Shown: positions 25,640 through 37,690, counted from the first letter of the stretch. The stretch: DNA of 64,000 nt from Corythucha ciliata (GCA_038030265.1 CM075941.1:19344001-19408000), one strand, 5' to 3'. Made by a program: numbers and translations. Notes: a model not told the origin generated them from the sequence alone.

Positions 25640-25960
25640 ATCCTTGGATCATCGTCGGCGATTTACTCAATTCAATCCGCGAGTTGACGCTTTTCCTAAA
25701 TTTTAGCCGCGATGTAACTAGTGTTTTCATGCCACGAATTAGAGACTTTCACAATTATAGCAGCTTATCAGTGATTTTTCTCAATTTTAGTCGCTAATTG
25801 AAGCTTTTAATCTCGCGAATTTTTCCTATAGCCGCGATTTAGCGCTTTTTATTCATTGTTATAGCCACGAATTAACGGCTTTTCTCGTTTCTACCAATAA
25901 ATGAGGAACTTTTCTCAATTTTAACAACAACTTCTCTGCTGTTTGGCTAGTAGTTCTAAA
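25640..25960 (-). repeat. Degenerate tandem repeat, family A reversed
   Basis: Continues the reversed family A pattern (TTTCTCAATTTTAGCCGCGA), then gives way to family B. Confidence 0.65.
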
Positions 25961-25969
25961 GTAAAGAGG

Positions 25970-27060
25970 TTTGAAACTCAAATTTTCACGGACTTGCCAC
26001 GCTTAAAAAACCCAATTTCGCGCGGATTTTCAGCTCTCGCAAACACAAACTCGAGGATTTGCCGCCCTCAAAACTCCAATTTCGTGGATTTGCGCATTCA
26101 TAAAAATTAATTTCACGGGTTTTGGCCCACACTAGAAGCCGATTGTGGTCTGGCTTCTTTAAAAGTGATAATCAGTTCAAAACTAACTTCGCGGCTTTAG
26201 CTGATTGTGAGTCGAAACCCAATTTCTCGGATTAGCCACTCTTAATACCCGATTTGGCACATTTTTCCATCTCAAAAATCCAATTTCATGTATTTTTCAC
26301 CCTCAAAACCTCGGATTTTTTTCAAGTTTAATTTCGGTCTGCCACTCTCGAGAAAGCCAATTTCACGGATTTCTCACTCACTAAAACCCGTGAATTTTCA
26401 CGCTAATTTTCAACTCTCTTAAAACCCAGATTCAAGGATTTTCTGCCATCAAAACCTCAACCTCGAGGATTTGGCTGTTTTAGGGTGGGTTTATCAATCA
26501 CTGGATAGGTATCTCATGGAATAGCTTTTCCTCGAATATCTTTACATTACTGTTTCCAAAAAGACTCATAGCAACCAGAAGTATCCCCGCTTTGTCTGTT
26601 GTACAAGTGCATTGATAAACGCACCCTAAATCAGAACAATTTCCCGGTTTTGTGTTTCTAAAAACAGCTTCATGAGTTGGGCTCTTTAGGAACACGATTT
26701 TGCGGGATTGGCTTCTTTTAGTCTCTAATTTCTCTGGTTTCGCCTCACTCCCATAGTCAATGAGCTAGGCGGGTCCGGCTCTTAACAAATTACGACCACT
26801 TCAAAACCCATTTCGCGGAGTTGGTTCCTTCAAAAGCCAATTTCGCGGATTCTCCAATCTAAAAATGAAATTTCAAAAAAAAAAAAAAAAATTCGCGGAT
26901 TTGTCTACCCAACCTCGAGGATTTTGCTCTTTTTCGCGGATTTTCCACTCTTAAAAAACACAATTTCTCGGCTTTACCACTCTCATTAGACACAATTTCG
27001 AGGATTTGCCGCCCTCAGAACCCAAATACTGATGATTTGGCTCTTTCAAAAAATAAATAA
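25970..27060 (+). repeat. Degenerate tandem repeat, family B
   Basis: Units of about 28-32 bp with AAAACCCAATTTCGCGG and GATTTGCCACTCTT. Interrupted by MITE M1 copy 2 (26479-26630). Confidence 0.75.
26479..26630 (-). mobile_element. MITE family M1, copy 2
   Basis: About 152 bp with inverted ends TTTAGGGTGGGTTTATCAAT and its counterpart ending ATTGATAAACGCACCCTAAA. It is the reverse-complement partner of 12293-12446. It interrupts a family B array, so it is younger than that array. It encodes no protein. Confidence 0.8.
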
Positions 27061-27064
27061 ATAA

Positions 27065-27480
27065 AAATAAATCCTGGTTTGGCCAAGAATAATGGACCAT
27101 CAGGAACTTGCAATACGACCAAGAACTGCCAACTTCATCCTTTTAAAGGCAGCTCATTCAGGAATTTACGTTCAAATTATGAATTTTGAGACCACAAAAC
27201 TGAACCCAAAATAAGGACTAGGTACCTAATTATTCGGCTGAAAGCCTGAAAATTTCTACATAGGAAAACAAAGAATCACGCCCTCACGGTCCTCGAAACT
27301 ATAGCTTCACTCGGAGAATTAATCAATCCCCTTCCAATTGGCTATACTTAGTACAACTGGACATTTTGCACTAATAAAATAAAAATCTGAAAATTTTTCA
27401 CAAGAAACAGTTTTTCTCTTTAAAATTTGAAAAAAGTTTCGTCGGAAACTGTCAACCGCGAGGTTAATAAACAACTGTCT
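27065..27480. other. Unclassified DNA, possible decayed repeat
   Basis: A few CAAAACTGAACC-type phrases suggest decayed satellite units. No gene. Confidence 0.3.
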
Positions 27481-27482
27481 AA

Positions 27483-27601
27483 AGCCTTGTCCACACGTTC
27501 AAACTTACTGTGCAAACGGGTTGGCCCCAGCATATAATAAAGCACAAACCTACTGATTCAAACCCGTTCGCACAAGTAAGTTTGAATGTGTGGACGGGAC
27601 T
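27483..27601. mobile_element. 119-bp MITE, TAA target duplication
   Basis: Inverted ends: GTCCACACGTTCAAACTTACT at the left and AGTAAGTTTGAATGTGTGGAC at the right, one mismatch apart. TAA precedes (27480-27482) and follows (27602-27604). A small internal AACCTACTGATTCAAACCCG segment extends the stem. Non-coding. Confidence 0.8.
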
Positions 27602-27609
27602 TAAGTAGC

Positions 27610-28850
27610 TAAGAAGCTGGCATTTCACTCCCATGGCTGACTATACAAGCAGAAAACTGGGCATTTAGCTCGCAGAACGTGATTGGTTCGGCTATCAAAC
27701 GTGCTTTCTAGCCCATAAAAAACCCCAATTTGACTCTATAACTGACGCCAAAAGTAACTTTCCATGGCTTTAAATTTATAATGTAAAATTTGTCTTTACT
27801 GTTTTTTCCACCAGCAGTAGTGCGTTACCAACACGCGTGTTCACTAACGAAACCCTTTAATGTTACATGTTTGCAACGCCACGTACATACTTGACAGCTT
27901 TTTCTGCTACAAGATGCACAAAAATAAATTCGAAAAACAAAATAATCACTCTCATCGTCATGGACACTAATTGTCCGTAAATGTCGTTTATCCTTCATCT
28001 CATCACCATATTACTACCTCGAGACGAAAATGAAGGAAGGACTGCCTAGTGTAAAGTAAGACTCATTTAAGTTTAAACACGCCAGTAGGGCCACTGAAGG
28101 TTTAATCAACTTGTTTTAGGTAGATCGCATCGAACACGCAAAGCTCGAACCCCCTTTTGTAAATAGCTCTTCAAATCTTCAATTCAAAGCCTCTGCACTA
28201 AAAAATTGGACTTTTCGAGACAACTGCAAAGGTTAAAACGTCTAATTAAAATGAACAAAAAGTATTTTTAAAGTTCTGAGAATTACTTTGAACCCCCTTA
28301 CTACCCCAACTTCCACATCAAATATTCACAAAATGTAAAAAGTTAACGGATGGATTGACTCGTTTTCGAACTTTCGTCCATTTTAGCTATACAAGGGATT
28401 TGAAGTAACGGAAAGTTCCTTTCGAAGAAAAAAAAAAAGCCGCAAGTTGTGAACTTCCTTTTCTCCCTCACCTCCTCATCACAACTAAAAACCAAGAATT
28501 CGAACGGGTTTCATTGTTTTTTTTTTCTTGGTTGCTCGGAGCTCAACTGCTCAGGCATAGAAAATAATCCCCTACACACCACGCCAACCGAAGAGAGAAG
28601 CAATAGGAAACCAAGCCACGAAGAAGTCTGTCTGGAACAGTCGCATCCGCTCAACTCAAGTTCGAAAAGCTTTATAGCTATTAATTGCTAAATATTCACC
28701 CTTATTGTCTGTTTCCGACTGAGTTTTAGAAAGGAGAAGCAAGCCTGCCCACTTGCATATATTTTTTTTTGTTTTAATTTAAAAAATGTTTCCCCTAAAC
28801 GTGCAAGATACATTTGCGTTAAAGCTCGCCTTTTCAAATAACACAGAACA
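27610..28850. other. Unclassified AT-rich DNA
   Basis: No supported gene, repeat array or terminal inverted repeat. Confidence 0.35.
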
Positions 28851-28855
28851 CCGAG

Positions 28856-29069
28856 TTAGTGGTCCGAAATAATGGTCTGTGGAAAGAGATGGAAAACATA
28901 GTACATAAGAGAGGTCAAGGAGCCAAAGTGGTTTGCTCTCACAACTTCCTTGCTATATTCCCTCTCAAAAGCTACATAACCCTTCAGAGTTTTTTCAGGC
29001 GCATTTCTGGTAGCACTCTCAACAATAGCCGATAAAGTTGTGCACCACTTCGAAATCTTAAGATTGTAA
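28856..29069 (-). CDS. Possible terminal coding exon
   Basis: The minus-strand frame reads a mixed-composition segment, including NAPEKTLKGYVAFEREYSKE and MYYVFHLFPQTIISDH, to a TAA stop at 28856. A candidate acceptor, CTATTCAAG|T, precedes it, with a CTAAC branch-like motif about 20 bases upstream. Amino-acid use is unlike the low-complexity chance frames nearby. No family is recognised. It may belong with the exon at 29578-29773 on the same strand, but the reading phases do not join directly, so an intermediate exon would be needed. Confidence 0.35.
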
Positions 29070-29577
29070 CTTGAATAGAGTTCGCGTCGGTTAGAAAACA
29101 ACAGGAGCGCGATGTTTTTTAAGTGTCATTTACCTGCATTTTGGAACCAACTGAGTAGGAGTAAAACAGAGCTAACTAAAATCCACTTGATTGACTAAAA
29201 AAACATAAATAAAATACGGAGTTGAAGCGAATCATATTTGTCTATAAAGATTTTTAGGCGTTCCGCTACGTCCGACCGACTTAACTTATTGACGCCCATC
29301 CATCAAATGGGAGTTTTTTTCTCTCGCACTCTTTAATGCGCAGATTCATTAAATTTCTTTCAATCCGTACAAAAAAGGAATGCAAAAAAATGGTACAAGA
29401 TAAGTCACGCTTTGAAAGTTGATTTTGAACGAAGGATAATTTGAAGCTCTGTTAAAGAATAGACAAACGGCAGGACGTGCCGTGCTTCCTCTTCACGAAA
29501 AAATGACGTAATTGACATCACCCTCCCCCCCCCACAAACACAATGTTAATTTTCGCTAAAAATTATAAGAGACTAAC

Positions 29578-29773
29578 CTGCAGGGGACGAAGGTGCCTGC
29601 TGTTCGCGAAGTGACGTCGTCTCATGTTCCCTGTCCGGTTGATGATCCTCCTGTTGTTCATCTTCTTCAAGCAGAGGCGGAGGGCCCTGATCGTAGCCCC
29701 AACGCTGTCGAAAAGCTCGAGCTCCGCCGTCGAGACGAACTCGAGGAAGGTCGACGAATAGAGAGTCTCCAAT
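29578..29773 (-). CDS. Possible internal exon, acidic linker protein
   Basis: On the minus strand a good acceptor (ATTCGTTTCAG) opens a 196-base frame that closes at a good donor (CTGCAG|GTTAGT). The frame begins IGDSLFVDLPRVRLDGGARA, continues through an aromatic RQRWGYDQGPPP motif and ends in an acidic, Gln-rich segment. It starts in phase 0 and ends in phase 1. It is richer in G+C than the flanks. No family is recognised. A frame also stays open on the plus strand, but it lacks matching splice sites. Confidence 0.42.
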
Positions 29774-29779
29774 CTGAAA

Positions 29780-30575
29780 CGAATTGAGTGAAACAAATTT
29801 GTTAAGTGTGCGGGTGAATGGTGAATCACATTTTAGGAGTGTGCACGGGACGGATTTTCGAATGATGGCCTGCTCCCCCATCACTCCTCAAAAATGCGTA
29901 GCGTAACTGTGGTACATTCAGCGTTTTATCGTAAATAAATTACAAAGGTGTGATGGAAAGTGAGATTTATCACGAGAGATAAATAATTTTCGTGTTTCTG
30001 TCCATAATATAATCAATGCGACGTATTTTCGAAAAAGGCAAATTTTGCAAAAGAACGATTGAGTACCTGCATGATACAGTTAAAATTAAAATTAAGGTAA
30101 TGAAGACAAGCGTTTCTATTAGTCGACGGCAGAGAGCGTCAGAACACGGAGCGTTCCGTCTCTTCCAGTGTTTACATCCATTTTTTCGAAAGTAAATGAA
30201 CGAGCTAAGCCGTGCGAGCTGTACTGCATTGCCGGTCATAGAATAGTCTCAAGAAAGACGGCGCCTGGAACGCCGGCGGATACAAGATGGGGGGGGAAGG
30301 GGCGATCGGTCCACCCAATCTTTAAAATTAACTGATTCTCGGATCTGATTCTGTTGTTTCTGTTAGAAAAAATAGTGCATTTTTCAAATGAAATGCACTA
30401 AAAAGAAGTGTTGGGGGGTCAAGTAATCAGTTTGAAGTGCATAAATGACGGTGTCCGAGACACGCTACTCGTTTCTAGGATCGTCAATTGAGTTCAGTGG
30501 TCGTGCGTGCCTAGAATTCTACCGCCACCGCAGAGTAGTCAGCCTCTGCTGCTGGAAACCGGAATCCGGGTCCAG
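29780..30575. other. Unclassified DNA, possible 5' region of a minus-strand gene
   Basis: On the minus strand an ATG near 30239 opens a frame with a hydrophobic stretch (LVFITLILILTV), ending at a possible TGCAG|GTACTC donor near 30069. This could be an upstream exon of the 29578-29773 candidate, but nothing confirms it. Confidence 0.22.
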
Positions 30576-30581
30576 GGATCC

Positions 30582-30958
30582 AGGGGGTTGTCCATGTTGT
30601 GTTTCCTCGTCCCCCCTCCAATCATACATCGCCTACTCGGCGTTACGTAAATTATCGACGTATTTCTGCACCAATCCTCGATTTCAAAGACTCGTTTAAA
30701 TCCAGGAAATTCCGCAAGCGCGTACGATCTTCTTTTTTCATATTTCACCTCTAAAAATAACTGTAAAATGCACATATACTTTTACTTTGTAAATTCACAC
30801 TCTTTTGAAGACTTATTTAGGAAGCAAGATCGTTCGGTTGTGTGGAATTTCCTCGAGATTTAAATGAGACCTTGAAATCCAGGAATAGTGGAGAAATACG
30901 TATGCGAGGTATGATTTGAGGGGGGGGGGGTCAAGGAAACACATGTACAACTCCCCCT
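30582..30958 (+). mobile_element. Foldback element, copy A (full length)
   Basis: A 377-bp near-palindrome. Outer ends are AGGGGGTTGTCCATG-like at the left and ACACATGTACAACTCCCCCT at the right. Long inner arms (GGAAATTCCGC, GTACGATC and their complements) flank a loop of about 100 bp. The right end is followed by TAA; a left target copy is not clear. Other copies lie at 50002-50150, 51845-52168 and 60814-61139. Non-coding; probably PIF/Harbinger-related by the AGGGG end next to TTA in the better-preserved left ends. Confidence 0.75.
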
Positions 30959-30959
30959 T

Positions 30960-31185
30960 AATAATCATCAGAAATTCAGCTTCGGGGGCACAACCCTTTG
31001 GCGTAAGATAAAACTGTCAAATTGCCCAAACGGACTACTCGAGCCGGACTACACGGACAATGTGTGCTCTTAAAATGGCAAAGCTTACATTTTTTACAAA
31101 AAAAAAAAAAAAACTCCCAGGAAATTGTCTGACGAACTACTGGACTGCCAAAAAGTTTCGGAGAGAGCAAACAAGTTTACATCAA
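30960..31185. other. Unclassified DNA
   Basis: Nothing supported apart from a run of A residues near 31105. Confidence 0.3.
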
Positions 31186-31189
31186 TGAA

Positions 31190-32440
31190 CAGGACCGTTT
31201 ATTGAATCGTCAGGCCATTTTCTAGGAGTGAGAGGTCAGTTTTGCCTTTTTCACAGCACAAACAGTCCGTGTAGCCATTTCCAAAGCGCTAATAGTCAGT
31301 TTGGGCAATTTTAGGACGTGATTCACCAGTCAAGTCAGTTTATACTGTGAGAGAGTAGCGTTCAGTTCATCTGTTCTTGGCGTTCGAGTATTCCTACAAG
31401 GGGGGGGGGGGGAGCGGTGATAGAATCTTTCACCCTGTTTGTGGAACTGATATTCAATTTATCGTTTTAAGGGCACAAAATAGCCGATTTAGCAATTATT
31501 TCGGCGCAGATAGTCATTACAGCCATTCTTAAGGCGCGAATTATCAGTTTGACCATTTTTGAAGTGTGAGATGACGTTTTCACCATTTTTGGGCCACGCA
31601 CCGTCAGTTTAAGCATTATTTTCAAGGTCTGAATCGTCAATATAGGTTGTAGATAGCCAGTTTGACTATTTTTAGCGCACAAATTGTAATTAACGGTCAT
31701 TTTTAGGGCGTGACATAGTCAGATTGATTATTTTTAGTCGTCAGTTTAGTTGATTTTATGGTACAAATGGTTAGTTTAGCCATTTTTATGGCAAGAGTCG
31801 TCAGTTTTACCATTTTGAGACACGAACAGTCAGTTTTCTATCGTTCAAGGCATGAATAGCCCGTTAAGTCATATCACAGGGCGCGAAGGGTTAGTCTGCC
31901 ATTGTGCGCGTAAATTGCGAGTTTGTTCATTTTTAGGGCATGAATTGCCAGTTTGACTATTTGAAGGGCACAAATTGACAGTTCAGCTAGTTGTAAGGCT
32001 CGGAACGTCAGTTTGCCAATTGGGCGTGGTCAGCCCATTTAGCCGATATTAGGGCGCATTTAGTAATATTTGACGTTTTTAGGGCGTGAACAGGCAGTGG
32101 CCAATTGTCAGTGTGGCCACTTTATGGTTGCCAGTTGTCAGTATATGATCATTTTAGGACGTGAATAGCTAGTTTGTCAATTTTTAGAGCTATTTTCAAA
32201 GTGTGAATGGTTAGTTTGACCAATTTTGTAGCGCGAAGAAACGTTTGTCATGTACAGGGCACGAGTAGTCCAATAGGTCATTTTTAGGGCATGATTTGCC
32301 AGTTTGGCTATTATTAAGGCGTGAATTACCAGTGTGACCATTATTAAGGCGTGAATTTCCATTTTGGCTATTTGTAGGGCGCAAAGTTGTCAGTTTTATG
32401 CGTTTTTAAGGGGCGAAGAGTCAGTTTTTGGTTTCTGGAA
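31190..32440 (+). repeat. Degenerate tandem repeat, family E
   Basis: Units of about 30-32 bp read TTTTTAGGGCGCGAATAGTC followed by AGTTTGGCCAT. The GGGCGCGAATAGTCAG core is well recognisable in many copies. A run of thirteen G lies at 31400-31412. Reversed fragments of the family occur near 37300-37600, and a short block lies at 52165-52440. Confidence 0.8.
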
Positions 32441-32589
32441 CGCAACTGGAAACTCATATCCTGAATGAAATTAACGGTTTTCTTGCTGAGTTCTGAAAGG
32501 GCCGTAAGGAACGATTTACTGTGATAGGCAAAGACCCCCTCCTGGGCAATCTGACAGACCCTGGCTAGAAAATCGATGGATTTCACCAA

Positions 32590-33860
32590 TTTAAAAAACC
32601 CCAATTTCGCGGCTTTGGCGCTCAAATAAATCTTATTTAATAAGTGTAGTGAGTAAGATTTTCACAGATTATTGACACTCACGTAAATGAAATTTTCCGG
32701 GGTTTTCCAAGTTTGCGGGGAGTTCGAGTCCTCTATAAATAGCAATTCTGCGGGTTAAGCTGTTCCGACGGCCAAAATTCGTGAATCTGACACTTCCAGA
32801 ACCAAATTTCGGAATTTTGGCAAATTCAAGAACCAATTTCGCCTTTTGCTTCGTTATTTAAGAAACAAATCGCCCGTTTGGCTCTTTCAAAAAACACATT
32901 TCGCGGATCTGGCACACCTAAAACCAATTTCGTAGGGATGTCTTCCTAAAAAAAGCCACGGATTTGACACCTTTTGAAATAAGTGGCTCATTTATTGCCG
33001 GAGTGTTGGCTCATTTAAAAGAGCAATTTCGCGGGTCCGGCGCCTTTTAAGACCAAAATCTCCAAGGTTTGACTCAGTTAAAACCAATTTGACGGGTTCG
33101 GCTTGTTTGAAAAGAAATTTCATGGAGTTGGTTCATTATAAAAACCGAATAAAAAAAAAAAAAAAAAAAACCATTGTCGCGGGCGTCTCTGCATTAAAAA
33201 AAAACAAACTTGTATGCTGTTGACCCACTCAAAAAGTCATTTCGCAGGGGTTACCTCAATTGAGTTACCAATTCTGCGGATATAACTCTTTCTAACCTCA
33301 ACTTGGCGTGGAATTGGCGCCCGCAAAACCAAATTTCACGTGTTTTGCTCACTCGAATAGCCAATTTCAAATGATTGGCTCCCTAAAAAGCCAATCTGGC
33401 GGGGTTGAATAATTTAAAGAAGCAATACCCCGGGTTTAGGCCCGTTAAAAAACAAATTCCACGGCATGGGCTCTTTCGAAGTGCAAATTTCGTGGATGTA
33501 ACACTGCAGGACCCGTTATTTTGGCTAATCCGTGGAAAAAATTCGTCTTTGGCCTGTCTGGCACGCCTGAAACCAGTTCTGAGAAGTTGGCTCCTTAAAA
33601 AAGCCAACTTCACAGATTTAGCACCTTGAAAATAAAAATACCAAGTGTTAGCTTGCTTTAAAGGGAAAATTTGAGCGGGTTTTGCTGCTTGCAATAACTA
33701 ACTTTCAACGGGTTGGACCACTTAAATGCGATTTTGCGAAATGGGTTCGCAAAATAAAAAAAAACAACAAGTTTTATTGATTTGGCCCACTAGAAAAGCC
33801 AATTTTGGGGGTTAGTCGTTTTCAAAAAAGAAATTTCGCTGGTTTCTATGCATCGGGGGC
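32590..33860 (+). repeat. Degenerate tandem repeat, family B
   Basis: One of the clearest family B blocks. Units of about 29-32 bp have AAAACCAATTTCGCGGG, GGTTTGGCTC and variants. Includes a poly(A) run at 33150-33170. Overlapping open frames on both strands around 33383-33694 result from the repeat. Confidence 0.8.
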
Positions 33861-34104
33861 AAAATGTTACTTTGTTCCCCCATTCAAAAAGCAATTTCAG
33901 CTGCATTCTGATACTACCGAAGAAAGAGAGACAGATAATGCTAGAAAGAGAGAAATGCCGCCCTTTTCGAAGCGCCTGAAGCCGAACTGGCAGTCACAGA
34001 ACCGGTCGTTGGTTAATTTCGTGGGTCCATGGTCCACTTTCATTAGACGATCATCAAAAATGAAAGTTGGAGGAGTTGCCTTCAGAACCAGCACGAATAC
34101 AAGC

Positions 34105-34370
34105 GCTCTTTCTCAATTTTAGTTGCAAATTAGCGCTTTATCTCAATTTTAGCGACGAATTAGCGTTTTTTCTCAATTTCAACCGCGAATGAGCAATATA
34201 TATCTCACTTTTAGCCACGAATTGCCCCACGAACAGCACATATCAACGCGCTTTCTCAATATTAGGCGCCTTAGGATCTACAGAAACTGGGAATTAGCGT
34301 TTTCAATCTTTTTTTAGTCGCGAAGTTGCCTCCAGATACCGCACGAATTGGTGTTTTTTCCTCATTTTTT
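34105..34370 (-). repeat. Degenerate tandem repeat, family A reversed
   Basis: Units TTCTCAATTTTAGCGACGAATTAGCG, about 30 bp, reverse complement of family A. Ends about 270 bp upstream of the next gene. Confidence 0.7.
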
Positions 34371-34639
34371 CGGTATCACACTTTCAACCGTTCCAACGAT
34401 AACGATTCCACCGTTAACCGGTAGCGTTGAACCATGGAAGTACTCATTATTTTCATTGCGAGCTTATTTTCTCCTATAATTTAATATTTTCAGTTTCACA
34501 TGATCACAATTTAAAACAGGAATTTGCCTACTCCCGGGGCATTGTCAGGGGATTTCTTCGTGCCCCTGGAACACGCATTCGGGCCCTCCATTTGGAGAAA
34601 GAAAGGGAGAGAGAGAGCGAGAAAAAAAAGAAAACAACA

Positions 34640-35331
34640 ATGAATAGGGTACAAGACATTCCTTACTTCGATTCAGTGAACGACAAGGGTCTCAGATTTC
34701 TGTACTCTTTCCTGGTCATTTTACTAGAAATTGTGAAAATAGTCTTCCTTCTGACACTATACGAGACGATAAAAGAGGCTGTCAGGTAATTTACATTTTT
34801 CCCCTTTACGCGCATCAAAAAGATAAAACCGACGCCTAAAAAGACGATACCGCCGCTATAAATTAACGATGGAAATTATTCGACACGAGTACTTTTTGAA
34901 AGGATTAATCGCTTCGCAGTATCAAAGCACCAGTTGTTCCCCGGTGATGACACGCTGCGTCCCCTCACAAGTATACGACTCGTGTTTTGGGTACAATTTT
35001 TTTGCGGCTCAAAAATCGCTTCTTCTAACGCCAACGAGCGACCGTGATATATTGCTTCTGAACGAATACTTGACAAAGCTGAAATTGTACTGCAGGTGAA
35101 ATATTGTCGTCTTTTCTCGAGACAATGTCGCATTTTTCACGACGTTGACAATTTAAAAATCAATCTTACAGGGAAACGGTGCTTCTCAGAGACAGAGAGA
35201 TTCTTCAAAGACTCAGAAGGGAAGAAATGAGGTTGAGGAGACTCAACGAAGAGTCGAGGGAGAACCGGCATCAAATCGGCAGCCTGACTCCATTTCCGTG
35301 CACTCGAACAATCTCATTTAATGAGAGATAA
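34640..35331 (+). CDS. Small single-pass membrane protein, three exons
   Basis: Inferred exons are 34640-34785, 35039-35095 and 35172-35331. The ATG follows AAAACAACA (A at -3). Exon 1 encodes MNRVQDIPYFDSVNDKG, then a hydrophobic segment (LRFLYSFLVILLEIVKIVFL) and ends at CAG|GTAATT. Exon 3 follows a clear CTTACAG acceptor and encodes a very basic and acidic helix rich in Arg and Glu with Leu spacing, then a Pro/Cys-containing tail and TAA. Exons 1 and 3 join in frame (101 residues). Middle exon 2 ends at TGCAG|GTGAAA and keeps the frame (120 residues); its acceptor (ACGAG) is weaker. All junctions are phase 2. An ATAAAATAAACC polyadenylation-like site lies near 35465. I do not recognise the family; a membrane-anchored coiled-coil adaptor is inference. 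The frame upstream of the ATG is open but low-complexity. Confidence 0.55.
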
Positions 35332-35875
35332 GTGTATAGTTTGAATCGCACAAAGTATTTAGAGCGGGACAGCATAAACATTTAAAACTTGAAGGCTTTT
35401 TTTGTTTATCGAGTGGGGGAAAGCATCGTGTAAACACCGAACTAAATACGTACGTTAAAAAAATAAAATAAACCAAGTGGTAGGGGGGCGGGTGAAGGGA
35501 TCACCTAACACCTAAGCCTGAAGATATTCACACTAGTACGCGAAAGACGTTGGCGTAAGAATGACGATGGCAAAGTAAGATCAATGGTTTTCCCCGATTT
35601 AAGCTACCTCCTAACAGTATTTATAATTTATTTATCACAAGGGGCAGTGCTCTTCTATTATTACTCCTAATCGCAACCCTCACTCTGAACGATATTACTA
35701 ACGCGTCCCTCAACGACAAATATCCGCCTAAAGAGACTCCACAGCTCTTCACGACTCGTAATCCTCGCTCTCGCAATTACAGAAGTGTTAAAGTGTGTTT
35801 TATATAATAAATTCAGCCTTTAACATTACATTGAACCGAGTGGGGACGGTGCTAATATTTTATAAATTTCTCTAG

Positions 35876-36179
35876 GAGCAAATTGACGTTCTAAGTGATA
35901 CCAGAAGCAAGGCAATTGGCGAAGTAGAATGGCTTTTGAGAGTGCCTAGAATATACGTGAGTAAAACCACTTACTGTTACTGTCAAGCCATTAAAGCGTG
36001 AAGTTAATGTCAACATTAAATTCCTTACATTAATACGCCCTTTTGAATTCAATTTGTTTTGAAAGTTTGAAAATTAATTACCACAGGATGCAGTAAAAGA
36101 GCAAGTGGCCAAATCCAAAGTTCGCCGACTCACATACTCGGAAATGTGCTGCATTCATAGCGAACGTCCGGGAATATAG
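35876..36179 (+). CDS. Possible last two exons of a gene
   Basis: Two segments fit together: 35876-35956 (27 codons) after a TTTCTCTAG acceptor and before TAC|GTGAGT, and 36087-36179 (30 codons plus TAG) after ACCACAG. Both are phase 0 at every junction and both have protein-like composition. The first contains EQIDVLSDTRSKAIGEVEWL and the second KEQVAKSKVRRLTYSEMCC. They may be the 3' end of a gene beginning in 35340-35870, or an alternative end of the membrane-protein gene upstream. No exon with a matching phase-0 donor was found, and the family is not recognised. Confidence 0.4.
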
Positions 36180-36184
36180 AGAAA

Positions 36185-37135
36185 CGAATCAATTGTTCAA
36201 AAAAGAAAAGAAGAGATTTTACTGTAAGTTCCGAAATAAATACCGTCTCTTGTTCTCAATTATATCCTCCTATGTTATGTAGTTATATTTTTTGTAGTTA
36301 TAGTTGATTGGGAGTTGCAACATTTGCGCTTCTATAGTGCTGACACAATTACTAATTACACAATTGTAGGTGTTCTCCCAGCCATTTCGGGGTTTTGGCC
36401 CGTTATATCTGAGGCCGGCTGCATTTGTCTATTGAGCAATGAGCCCCCCTTCCCGTCTTGTTAATTCAGTATTGAATCCAAAAAGAACACAAGACGCCCA
36501 ACCAACGTAAAGCTCCAGTCACAAATAACCTCTTACCACAAGAAGCTCTAAAAAATTTGAAGCAAAAGACTTTCGAAGAGATCGTAACCCATAGCCTATA
36601 TCCGCTGTCCTGGCCTGTTGTCATCCGCACTCACGTGCTAGGCAGAAACCCACGCAAGCCATGCCCGTCAAAAATGTCGGAGGACCCGCCCTGGCTGGTT
36701 TTAACCGGTCAAAAAACCCCGTTTGTGTGTGGCGTTGGTGTATGGTGGGGATAACATGAAATTAAATGAAATCTGAACGCCGGACATTTGAAAAAACATT
36801 GAAAAACGTGTAACTTTGGGGCAAATACTCAACGTCCCGAATAAATAGCCTCGACGTGGATAATAAATAGCGGAAGGTGCATGGCCCCTATGTAGTGTCT
36901 GCAACTAGCACCATCGAGTTTCTCCCACGACGAACACCAAAATCAGACGCCGAGTTTAACCTCCCCGCTACGATTCAATAGGGTGGCGGTAGTGGCGGCG
37001 ATCGCCCTACCTACAACAAAAGGCTCCTCTAATTTTACCACTGACAATTTTATTAAATTAATCAAATTCTAATATTGCCTCTACTCGGCCACGGAGGGTC
37101 AGCCCCCTCCACCTTGCCAGTACGGATCAAAGGGG
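36185..37135. other. Unclassified DNA
   Basis: No supported gene. Poly(C) and Pro-rich frames near 36640-36750 are low-complexity. Confidence 0.3.
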
Positions 37136-37139
37136 CATA

Positions 37140-37690
37140 AAATGAAGTTTTTTTTTCGTACGACTAAAATTGATAAAAACCGCTCGTTTCCTGCTAAAAT
37201 TGAAGGAAAAATACTAATTTGTGTTACCTGAATATGACTTCGCGGCTTTAATTAAGAAAAATTGTTAATTCCTGGTTCACGAAGGACCTACACGGCTGAA
37301 ATAGAGGACTAATAAAATTGGTGGCTGAACCCAGGCGCTAATAAAATGGCTAAACTGAAATGCTATGATCCCGAATGGCTGGTTGGCTTTTTTGGTGGTG
37401 GCTAATTGCCACCATGAAAATAGGCAAACTGGATATTCACGCCCTAAAAATGGAAAACTGACCATTCGTGCCCCAGACTGGCATGGCGAAATGGCATTAA
37501 TTTATGTCAAAAAGCGAGAAAAAAAATCACTACTATTAGCGCTTGTAGCATGGCAAAACTGACTGCTTATCCACGTCCTGAAATTGTAAAAACTAACTCT
37601 ACTCGCCCTACAAGAAGGTATTAAAATCAACGATTCGCGTAGAAAAAATAGCTAAAATGGCATTTCGCAATATTGCGAACAAGCGCTCAT
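37140..37690 (+). repeat. Degenerate repeats, families A and E
   Basis: Family A units (GCTAAAATTGATAAAAACCG) alternate with reversed family E phrases (ACGCCCTAAAAATGG, AAACTGACCATTCGTGCCC). The block stops at the simple repeat that marks the retrotransposon 3' end. Confidence 0.6.

Noticed and set aside
33383..33694. Overlapping 70-100 codon frames on both strands
   Set aside because: They arise from family B repeat units that happen to lack stops; there are no domains or splice context.
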